A stretch of DNA of 7,828 bases, taken from assembly GCA_947074225.1 (NCBI GenBank), contig CAMTOX010000078.1, positions 1 to 7,828 of the forward strand. Direction: 5' to 3'. Source of the DNA: an uncultured bacterium. Lineage in GTDB: Bacteria > Bacteroidota > Bacteroidia > Bacteroidales > Paludibacteraceae. Both the position numbers and the translations under genes were made by a program. Numbering within the stretch: the stretch's first letter is position 1; each line of letters begins with the position of its first letter. Shown in pieces: positions 1-5,722 of the stretch. The notes under the pieces are model-generated. The model did not search any database. It was not told the origin of the DNA and saw only the letters and a program-made list of their open reading frames with translations.

Positions 1-138
1 GAACTATTTAAATACCTACACAACACATTAACAAACAACTCTATTGAAGCTAACACGAGAAAAACTCAACAAATTCTCAATTCAAATAACAATCTCTTAA
101 TTATAGAAGTGGTTAGAACGAATGCCATAAGAGCATAA
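1..138 (+). CDS. Possible C-terminal end of a gene cut by the window edge (low confidence)
   Basis: Frame 1 is open from the first base to a TAA at 136-138, 45 codons, while the other two forward frames hit stops within the first 30 bases or so. The translation is rich in Asn and ends in ..EVVRTNAIRA. I recognise no domain. The Asn/Lys/Ile/Leu-heavy composition is what A-rich non-coding DNA gives by chance, and an open stretch of this length at an edge is not rare in AT-rich sequence. It may be the last part of a real upstream gene or nothing. Confidence 0.2.
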   Translation, partial: ELFKYLHNTLTNNSIEANTRKTQQILNSNNNLLIIEVVRTNAIRA

Positions 139-575
139 AAAAAGAGCGCTCAACAAGGCAATATGTAGCAATAAAACCAGAAATAAGAGTCTATAAATAC
201 CACTCTTCTTACGTTAAAGGCAATAAGCAATAAAAACATATTACAAAAAGAGAGAAAAACATAAAATAAAAAACATAATAGTATCACTTTTGCAATAGGA
301 GAAAAAGTGAACATATTTTTAAGAGGAGTGTTATAATAACCCTTTGCTTTACAGTTGTTAATTTAGAGCAACTATAATGCAGGGTGATTATTTTCTCTCT
401 ATGGATTTAACTCTATTATAGTCATCTCTTTTGTAGTTAATGAGAAAAAGAGTCACTGTTAATTCATAAAACAAAAGAGTTACAGAATCTCAACTATAGT
501 AATGCATTTAATCTATAGCGTTCAATTTATAGACCTCCTCTATTCTACACAATGCATTAAAACTATTAGAATAAG
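139..575. other. AT-rich non-coding region upstream of the choloylglycine hydrolase gene
   Basis: No frame here holds a convincing gene. The sequence is strongly AT-rich with short A runs. It contains a weak stem at 185-190/202-207 (AAGAGT/ACTCTT, 11-base loop), an 8-base palindrome GAGCGCTC at 144-151, and two copies of AATGCATT close to the hydrolase start, near 501 and 551. No exact TAnnTTTG promoter box was found between 300 and 575, so the hydrolase promoter is not located. The region is long for a simple leader, but I see no recognisable riboswitch. Confidence 0.5.
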
Positions 576-1652
576 ATGAAAAAACAGCTACTATTACCGC
601 TTTTGGTTGCCATGCTAATGGTTTCACCACACCTTTTTTGCTGCACTGGCATTACACTTCAATCTTCCAACGGAGCTCACATTACCGGTCGTACCATAGA
701 TTGGGCCGAAGGGGAGTTAAATAGCATGTATGTAATTGTGCCAAGAAACTATTCGCAGCAATCATTCACACCGGAAGGGGTAGATGGCATGCGCTATATT
801 TCACAATATGGTTATGTAGGATTGGCTGTAAAGATGAAAGAATTTATTGTTGAAGGGGTAAACGAAAAGGGACTCAGCGGTGGACTCTTCTATTTTCCCA
901 AATATGGAAAATATGAACGATATAATGCTGCCGATTGTGCACGCACCATCTCCGACATGCAGCTCTTAGCATGGATATTGGGCAGTTGCAAAACAGTGGA
1001 AGAGGTGAAAGAGTCGGTAAAGGCAATTCATATCATTGCCATGGAGAACAACGCCTCTACCGTACATTGGCGATTTACCGACAGCAGTGGAATGCAATTA
1101 GTTTTAGAGGTGATTAATGGAAAACCCATATTCTATGTCAATAACTTAGGTGTCTTAACCAACGCTCCCGGCTTTGATTGGCAAACCACAAACTTAAATA
1201 ACTATGTAAACCTACATCCAGGCTCTGCTGCCGACCAAGATTTGGGAAATGTTACCCTCGCGCCTTTTGGTGCAGGCAGTGGTATGCTGGGACTTCCGGG
1301 CGACATGACGCCACCTTCACGATTTGTACGTGCAGCATTCTACCAAAGCAGTGCGCCCAAACAACCCAATGCTTTACGTACCGTAACGCAATGTTTTCAA
1401 ATCTTGAATAATTTCCAAATACCTATCGGAATAGAGTCGACCAACAACACCACCAATGTAAATTTGCCTAGTGCCACACAATGGAGTGCTGTAACAGACA
1501 TTACAAACACTAAGATATATTATCGTACCATGTATAACAGCACCATTCGGTGCATAGACTTAATGGAGATTGATTTTGAACGCATTAAATTCCGTGCTGA
1601 ACCGTTGGACGAACAGAAAGAGGAACCTATTGTACCCATACGTATAAAATAG
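576..1652 (+). CDS. Secreted choloylglycine hydrolase family protein (bile salt hydrolase / penicillin V acylase-like)
   Basis: N-terminal-nucleophile amidase that cleaves a linear C-N amide bond, either in conjugated bile salts or in penicillin V and N-acyl amides. The 358-residue length fits the family plus a signal peptide. Residues 1-21 (MKK, then a Leu/Val/Met-rich core) form a signal peptide, so the enzyme should act in the periplasm or envelope. The five catalytic residues of bile salt hydrolases (Cys2, Arg18, Asp21, Asn175, Arg228 in the Clostridium perfringens enzyme as I recall it) appear as Cys23, Arg39, Asp42, Asn196 and Arg249, all with the same offset of 21. Context motifs are GRTIDW, VNEKGL, GVLTNAP and LPGDMTPPSRF. 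Removal of the signal after Cys22 would expose Cys23 as the N-terminal nucleophile. The position equivalent to BSH Asn82 appears to be Tyr106, the residue type found in penicillin V acylases, so the substrate is uncertain. It stands alone and converges with the glycosyltransferase gene. No Shine-Dalgarno is seen at the ATG. Confidence 0.93.
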   Translation: MKKQLLLPLLVAMLMVSPHLFCCTGITLQSSNGAHITGRTIDWAEGELNSMYVIVPRNYSQQSFTPEGVDGMRYISQYGYVGLAVKMKEFIVEGVNEKGLSGGLFYFPKYGKYERYNAADCARTISDMQLLAWILGSCKTVEEVKESVKAIHIIAMENNASTVHWRFTDSSGMQLVLEVINGKPIFYVNNLGVLTNAPGFDWQTTNLNNYVNLHPGSAADQDLGNVTLAPFGAGSGMLGLPGDMTPPSRFVRAAFYQSSAPKQPNALRTVTQCFQILNNFQIPIGIESTNNTTNVNLPSATQWSAVTDITNTKIYYRTMYNSTIRCIDLMEIDFERIKFRAEPLDEQKEEPIVPIRIK

Positions 1653-1674
1653 AACCTGGCCAAAGAAATAGGTT
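1653..1674. terminator. Weak stem-loop between two convergent genes
   Basis: AACCT (1653-1657) pairs with AGGTT (1670-1674) around a 12-base loop, starting immediately after the first bases of the hydrolase stop codon. T-rich sequence follows on both strands (TAATTT on the plus side, CTATTTTAT on the minus side). The position, in the 44-base gap between two facing stop codons, suits a bidirectional terminator. The stem is only 5 bp, so the assignment rests mostly on location. Confidence 0.3.
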
Positions 1675-1696
1675 TAATTTGCCGCGCACAAATGGC

Positions 1697-2581
1697 TTAC
1701 GGCATGGAGATATAACGTTTAATGGAAGCCGGGTCTTGAACAATCTCGTTCAAGATCTGTTCTTTCTTTTGTTGCGACTCCTCGGCAATACGTTTCCAAT
1801 TAGAACCATTTATGAGGTGAAGCCAGCAGTGATCAATAAACTGAAGATAATCTGTATGATAATCCATTGTCTCTTTCTCCTCTAAGGAGACATTAGTAAT
1901 GGTAAGGTCGTGTAGCAACTCTTTATTGTAGTGTTTATAAAGAATGGGATAGTTTGAACCTCCGGTATCTAGAAACACTCCATTAATAACATAGGGAATA
2001 AAGTTCAGTTTCACCAGCTTTACGGCATCGTACTTAAAGAACGAGAGCCCTGCCCATATGTACCAACCCTGTTCACGGTCGCGTATTGGACCATAAAAAT
2101 CGGAATCGCCCAGCTTTGCTTTTAAAGAGATGGGAGCTATTGGGAAGAGGTCATGATCTATAAAACCAAATATCGCTGCCTTACGTTTACTTAAATAGTT
2201 ATAGTAAATCCAATTTAACGACGCTCCATGCGAGTAACCATCGCCACAATATTTTATCAATAAATTATCGGGAAGAGAGATATACCCTACCCCCTTTTTC
2301 CTACATACCTCCTGAATAAGTAACCTCTTCTCGGGAACAGAAGAGTTGTCGGCAACCAAGAACGAGTAGTTCGGGTCGGTAATAAACTGCTGCAACAGCT
2401 CTATCTGTTTCTCAATCAAATATTCATTATTGAAAGCAATAGTTACAATGTCTATATGATTTTCGGCATCGTCAAGCGTTAAGGAAGTGTTGAAATGGTA
2501 ACTCTTCTCATATCGTTTTAGCTTAAAAAGAAATATGAAGAAGTGTACAAATGTTACCCAAAGTCTTCTTTTTAGTGTCAT
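1697..2581 (-). CDS. Glycosyltransferase, GT-A fold, family 2-like
   Basis: Probable sugar transferase of surface polysaccharide or glycan synthesis; donor and acceptor cannot be told from sequence. After a short hydrophobic aromatic N-terminus (about residues 7-20, possibly a membrane contact), a GT-A type domain begins with HIDIVTIAFNNE (42-53), followed by FLVADNSS (74-81) in the nucleotide-sugar-binding half. GYSHGASLNW (115-124) precedes a DHD triad at 142-144, taken as the metal-binding DxD motif. DTGG (205-208) and HCWLHLINGSNW (251-262) resemble acceptor-side and C-terminal motifs of Bacteroidota glycosyltransferases. The 294-residue length fits a single-domain enzyme. It is a lone minus-strand gene, convergent with the hydrolase, with its own promoter match about 20 bases upstream of the ATG. 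There is no neighbouring polysaccharide cluster, so it may decorate an existing glycan. The fold assignment is good; the exact family is less sure. Confidence 0.8.
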   Translation of the reverse strand: MTLKRRLWVTFVHFFIFLFKLKRYEKSYHFNTSLTLDDAENHIDIVTIAFNNEYLIEKQIELLQQFITDPNYSFLVADNSSVPEKRLLIQEVCRKKGVGYISLPDNLLIKYCGDGYSHGASLNWIYYNYLSKRKAAIFGFIDHDLFPIAPISLKAKLGDSDFYGPIRDREQGWYIWAGLSFFKYDAVKLVKLNFIPYVINGVFLDTGGSNYPILYKHYNKELLHDLTITNVSLEEKETMDYHTDYLQFIDHCWLHLINGSNWKRIAEESQQKKEQILNEIVQDPASIKRYISMP

Positions 2582-2602
2582 TCTAAATAATTTATAGCTC
2601 TA

Positions 2603-2635
2603 CAAAAATAGACAATATAATGCATACCTAACAAA
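2603..2635 (-). promoter_or_regulatory. Bacteroidota-type promoter of the glycosyltransferase gene
   Basis: Read on the minus strand, TTTG (2635-2632) is followed after 21 bases by TATTTTTG (2610-2603). This fits the Bacteroidota primary sigma factor pattern of a -33 TTTG and a -7 TAnnTTTG box. Transcription would start near 2597, giving a short leader of roughly 15 bases before the ATG at 2581. Both boxes match exactly and the position is right. Confidence 0.6.
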
Positions 2636-2653
2636 TTATTCAATTAATAATTT
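2633..2653. repeat. AT-only 8-bp inverted repeat next to the -33 box
   Basis: AAATTATT (2633-2640) and AATAATTT (2646-2653) are perfect reverse complements around the 5-base loop CAATT. The left arm overlaps three bases of the predicted -33 box of the glycosyltransferase promoter, so it could be an operator or an AT-rich upstream element. It also lies downstream of the DUF6266 gene on the same strand. In sequence this AT-rich, an arm of this size can arise by chance. Confidence 0.3.
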
Positions 2654-2804
2654 ATTTTCGTAAATAAACAAACACCAAAGTTATCTGTCCATATGTAAAT
2701 AAAAGCGGAAGATTTTGAACCACAAAACCATTAGAACATACCTAACAACCCTTTACACCTTATAACTATGTCCATTAATCAGAGTTAGCCTGTTGCCATT
2801 GTCA

Positions 2805-3809
2805 TTAAAAAACTCCCATAGAATAATAGTGCCTCTTATGAGCTGCCGTACGTGCAAAATTTGGCAAAGGGTGCATGGCATGGTATTTCCATTTACGCCT
2901 GCCCATTAGCGAAATATCGCCACATAACTCTTTAAAAGAGTGCTCTTTACTGCTCTCCATACGGCTACACCGTAATGGAATCTCTTTTACTTGCGCACAG
3001 AGGGCATGCCACACACTATTTCCCATAGCTGAGGCTTGTACATCTACCTCATCTTCAACCTTTACTGGCGAGCATTCGCTATTCACCACCTCTGTTAAGG
3101 ACTCTGTTTTCAAAAGTGGTAACTGAGTATTTACAGGCTCACTCCCATTGCCTTGAGTGCATGAAATTGGAGTGTCGGAATAAACTATTTCGCCCATATG
3201 CCCAATATTAGAGACACTCGATTGGTCTACAGAACGGAATCCAACGAAACACTCTATGGTGCACCCTTGCCACTGAGAAGGTAACTTTACCTGCACCTCT
3301 CCATTGAGACGTTGCGCCGAGTCAAAGATTTGCAATGCTTGATTACGCTCCACACAGTAGAGCGCCAATAGCGTGGTGTCGCTACCATGACCATACCCTT
3401 GCCAGGAGTGGCTATCCCAACACACCTTCAATGAGTTATTGCTTATGGAGAGGGTACAATTTTGTGGCACTGCCAATGCTCCCTCGCCCAAAAGTGCTTT
3501 ACTATAATCTAAAGTTGCTTCAGAACTAGTTGCCTGAGCCACATGCCGTAAGGTATGACTCAAACAGGCATTATAAGCCGTTTGTCTGACAGCAAAAGCC
3601 TCATACCCCACATTAACAGTGCAGAGCATAGCCTTTACAAAACGGTGCGATGCCTTAAACTTTGAACGCTGCCTTAACTGAGCAGGACTCTTTGCGTCCT
3701 TTACATGCGAGGGTAGAGAACGAATGTAGCGAATACCTTTCCAACTACACTCGACCACACCGCCTACCTTACCACTAAAATGGGTACAATTTTCTTTTTG
3801 TTTTGCCAT
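2805..3809 (-). CDS. DUF6266 family protein with a long C-terminal extension
   Basis: The N-terminal 210 or so residues match the DUF6266 pattern common in Bacteroidota: a MAK start, then FSGKVGGVVECSWKGIRYIRSLP (split here as FSGKVGGVVE, 11-20, and CSWKGIRYIRSLP, 21-33), then a basic QLRQRSKFK stretch (44-52) and GYEAFAVRQTAYNA (68-81). A beta-rich second half follows, including LKVCWDS (127-133), TLLALYCVERNQ (146-157) and IECFVGFRS (185-193). The function of the family is unknown to me. Members I know are near 210 residues; this one is 334. The extra part, about 213-334, has an acidic linker (VEDEVDV, 251-257) and a basic, His/Tyr-rich end with GRRKWKYH (303-310). There are 14 cysteines and no signal peptide, which suggests a cytoplasmic protein. 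It stands alone, and no exact TAnnTTTG box lies just upstream. The start is fixed by the conserved N-terminus. Confidence 0.8.
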   Translation of the reverse strand: MAKQKENCTHFSGKVGGVVECSWKGIRYIRSLPSHVKDAKSPAQLRQRSKFKASHRFVKAMLCTVNVGYEAFAVRQTAYNACLSHTLRHVAQATSSEATLDYSKALLGEGALAVPQNCTLSISNNSLKVCWDSHSWQGYGHGSDTTLLALYCVERNQALQIFDSAQRLNGEVQVKLPSQWQGCTIECFVGFRSVDQSSVSNIGHMGEIVYSDTPISCTQGNGSEPVNTQLPLLKTESLTEVVNSECSPVKVEDEVDVQASAMGNSVWHALCAQVKEIPLRCSRMESSKEHSFKELCGDISLMGRRKWKYHAMHPLPNFARTAAHKRHYYSMGVF

Positions 3810-4450
3810 AACATATAGTCAAAACGCTCTAACCACTGCCGCCGCATGAAGATGAATAGCCATGCTTTTAAAAGCTGTTTTTTGTATAAATACATCCTTG
3901 TAAAAAGATTATAATAAACCACCTAAATAAGAGATAGTTAAACATCAATATAAGTAAAGATGCGAAACAAAAAATAAATCGAGGTAAAGAGTTTAACACT
4001 CACTCCACAGTTTTTAGAACGTTCCATTAATTTTATTGGAATAAGAGTTGGGCAAAAGAAGATTAGAAACCAATGCTGCTTTGTGCACCGAAAACTCATT
4101 CCGGGTGAATAATAAGTACATATAATAGCTCTATATCGTGCTAAAAGAAAACGACTAACAAGATGCATAAACCACTGAACATAGAGAGATTAGTAATATA
4201 CACATGCGCTATTTTCAACAAATGTATAGCTTAAGGGGTGGTTATTTGTTGTTTTTGGTTTACTTTCATCTACTTTCCAAAATTGATAACGATAAGGAGT
4301 TATTATTTAACTTTTAAACCTAGAATTCTTAACTCTACTCTTGAAAAGAGGTTATTAAAAATCGGGCCTTTACTAACCCATTTTTGCATACCATTTAAAG
4401 CAGCTAAACAACAACACTAATATACTCATAACAAGCAGTCTAGATGGAGT

Positions 4451-4497
4451 TAAGATGCACCTTGTTCGGAGCCGGGGTGCGAACCAGGTGCAACTTA
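4451..4497. other. GC-rich imperfect hairpin, possible structured RNA or small element
   Basis: A 47-base inverted repeat: TAAG/CTTA (4451-4454 with 4494-4497), an A/A mismatch, TGCACCT/AGGTGCA (4456-4462 with 4486-4492), a T/C mismatch, GTTCG/CGAAC (4464-4468 with 4480-4484), and an 11-base loop GAGCCGGGGTG (4469-4479). That gives 16 pairs with two single mismatches. It stands out sharply from the AT-rich DNA around it. No U-run follows on either strand, so it is not a standard terminator. Further GGTGC and GCACC copies (4476-4480, 4524-4528) would allow alternative pairings. Confidence 0.55.
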
Positions 4498-4528
4498 GAA
4501 GCATGCAAGAAGCAAGGAAGGAGGCACC

Positions 4529-4597
4529 ATGAATGCTCAACAATGTTTTGAAATAGCAGAGGGTACCAACAAGAGAAGCGCCAAGCACAAAAAATAG
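4529..4597 (+). CDS. Possible 22-codon ORF with a strong Shine-Dalgarno (speculative)
   Basis: AAGGAGG (4518-4524) sits 4 bases before an ATG at 4529. The frame encodes MNAQQCFEIAEGTNKRSAKH followed by KK and a TAG stop, giving a soluble peptide with a basic tail. It begins 31 bases after the GC-rich hairpin. Against it: the peptide is very short, Bacteroidota rarely rely on Shine-Dalgarno sequences, and no other start in this window has one. No membrane segment is present, so it does not look like a type I toxin. It could be a leader peptide, part of a transferred element, or chance. Confidence 0.15.
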   Translation: MNAQQCFEIAEGTNKRSAKHKK

Positions 4598-4839
4598 GGT
4601 AATAAAGAACGAAAATGCGTAAGGAGTTTGATAAACCAATGAGGTGTTTTAAAAACATTTAGAGAAGAGAGCCATTCTGAAATAAAATAAATTAAACCTC
4701 ACCTATTAAATGATTAAAAAACACCCTGGGCTCAGCAATAAATCATCAATAATATTTGCTAAAAGAGTAAATATGGATATTTTATAATATAAATGCAGAA
4801 AAAAGGAGTTGTAAAGCATGAATTAATGGCTCTTTTTTA

Positions 4840-4847
4840 TATCTTTG
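4840..4847 (+). promoter_or_regulatory. Probable -7 promoter box for nfnAB
   Basis: TATCTTTG matches the Bacteroidota -7 consensus TAnnTTTG exactly and lies 36 bases before the nfnA ATG. No TTG or TTTG is found at the usual spacing of about 20 bases upstream; the nearest TTG, at 4809-4811, is 28 bases away. The -33 half is therefore weak or absent. The predicted transcript would begin near 4853 and run through nfnB. Confidence 0.45.
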
Positions 4848-4883
4848 TCAATTGATTTTTTTAAATAGAGATTATATAAATCT

Positions 4884-5696
4884 ATGAGCAAAATTGTAAG
4901 GAAAAGTTATTTTTCTCCTCAAGTAGTAGAGTTAGAGATAGAGGCACCGCAGATAGCAAAAGCACGCCGTGCGGGGCACTTTGTCATTGTACGTGTGGAT
5001 GAGAAAGGGGAACGAATCCCTTTGACCATTGCTTCGGCCGATGTGGCTCGTGGTACCATCACGTTAGTGGTTCAACAAATGGGAGTTTCGTCTCGCAAAT
5101 TGTGCGCTCTAGAAGTGGGCGATAGTGTACTGGACTTAGTGGGTCCATTGGGGAAAGCCACTCACATTGAGAACTTCGGCACTGTGGTTTGCGCAGGCGG
5201 AGGTGTGGGGGTAGCACCACTTTTACCCATTGTCGAGGCATTGAAGGCAGCAGGCAATCGCGTGATTACAGTATTGGCTGCACGCACAAAAGAGTTGATC
5301 ATCCTAGAAGAGGAGATGCGTAAGTACTCTGATGAGTTAATCATTATGACCGACGATGGAAGTTACGGCCAAAAAGGATTGGTAACGGAAGGCATTGAAG
5401 CGGTGATCAAGAGAGAGAAAGTGGACCTTTGTGTCACTATTGGTCCTGCTGTGATGATGAAATTTGTGAGTCTATTGACCAAGAAATATAACATCCCAAC
5501 TGTGGCATCATTGAACACCATCATGGTGGATGGCACAGGCATGTGCGGTGCTTGCCGCGTAACAGTGGATGGCAAGACCAAGTTTGTGTGTGTGGATGGT
5601 CCTGAATTTGATGCCCATCAGGTGGATTTTGATGAGATGTTGATGCGTTTGTCGGCTTACCGTAAGGAGGAGCAAGAGGCAATGCAAAAGAAGTAA
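4884..5696 (+). CDS. nfnA: NADH-dependent reduced ferredoxin:NADP+ oxidoreductase, small subunit (NfnA)
   Basis: Small FAD and [2Fe-2S] subunit of the electron-bifurcating NfnAB transhydrogenase, which couples NADP+ reduction by ferredoxin to exchange with NADH in the cytoplasm. The fold is that of ferredoxin-NADP reductase / dihydroorotate dehydrogenase PyrK. An N-terminal FAD barrel contains GERIPLTIA (42-50) and GPLGKATHIE (87-96). A NAD-binding domain contains CAGGGVGVAPLLPIVEAL (103-120) and DDGSYGQKG (157-165). The C-terminal cluster loop has Asp216, Cys221, Cys224 and Cys236 within VDGTGMCGACRVTVDGK and FVCVDGPEFDAH. The Asp in place of a fourth Cys is the known hallmark of NfnA and separates it from PyrK. 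The 270-residue length fits the family. nfnB follows after 26 bases, so the two are co-transcribed. Generic pipelines call it sulfide dehydrogenase subunit or dihydroorotate dehydrogenase-like protein. Confidence 0.9.
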   Translation: MSKIVRKSYFSPQVVELEIEAPQIAKARRAGHFVIVRVDEKGERIPLTIASADVARGTITLVVQQMGVSSRKLCALEVGDSVLDLVGPLGKATHIENFGTVVCAGGGVGVAPLLPIVEALKAAGNRVITVLAARTKELIILEEEMRKYSDELIIMTDDGSYGQKGLVTEGIEAVIKREKVDLCVTIGPAVMMKFVSLLTKKYNIPTVASLNTIMVDGTGMCGACRVTVDGKTKFVCVDGPEFDAHQVDFDEMLMRLSAYRKEEQEAMQKK

Positions 5697-5722
5697 TTTA
5701 CCTTTATTTTTAGAAATTTATT

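Larger units (their letters stand above)
3810..4883. other. Large gap (about 1.07 kb) with no convincing gene
   Basis: This AT-rich stretch separates the divergent DUF6266 and nfnA genes. Several frames of 60-88 codons are open in both directions (for example minus-strand 4373-4639 and 3938-4168). They overlap one another, match nothing I know, and look like translated AT-rich DNA. The exceptional content is the GC-rich hairpin at 4451-4497 and the short ORF after it. The last 45 bases carry the nfnA promoter box. A gap this size is unusual and could hold a decayed gene, a structured RNA or a small element. Confidence 0.5.

Noticed and set aside
345..380. Sigma70-like promoter (TTTACA, then TATAAT) upstream of the hydrolase
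   Set aside because: The spacing is 19 bases and it lies about 200 bases from the ATG. Bacteroidota primary promoters use TAnnTTTG, which is absent here.
3938..4168. 76-codon minus-strand frame
   Set aside because: No recognisable motif, no promoter, Cys/Phe/Ile-heavy translation typical of AT-rich spacer DNA.
4456..4492. tRNA-like T-arm on the minus strand (GGTTCGCACCCCGG)
   Set aside because: The loop TTCGCAC breaks the conserved TTCRANY pattern, the arm has a mismatch, and no acceptor, D or anticodon arm can be placed upstream. The inverted repeat explains the sequence better.
4451..4497. Integron attC site
   Set aside because: The outer ends do not give RYYYAAC on the left and GTTRRRY on the right on either strand, and no integron integrase or cassette array is nearby.
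4373..4639. 88-codon minus-strand frame with hydrophobic stretches, overlapped by a second minus-strand frame (4440-4658)
   Set aside because: No promoter box or recognisable family. Both frames pass through the GC-rich hairpin, hydrophobic residues are expected from AT-rich DNA, and two overlapping open frames point to chance.
4636..4643. Sequence AACCAATGAGG shared with 7809-7819 as a possible direct repeat or att site
   Set aside because: An 11-base match is expected several times by chance in a window this long, and neither copy has flanking similarity.
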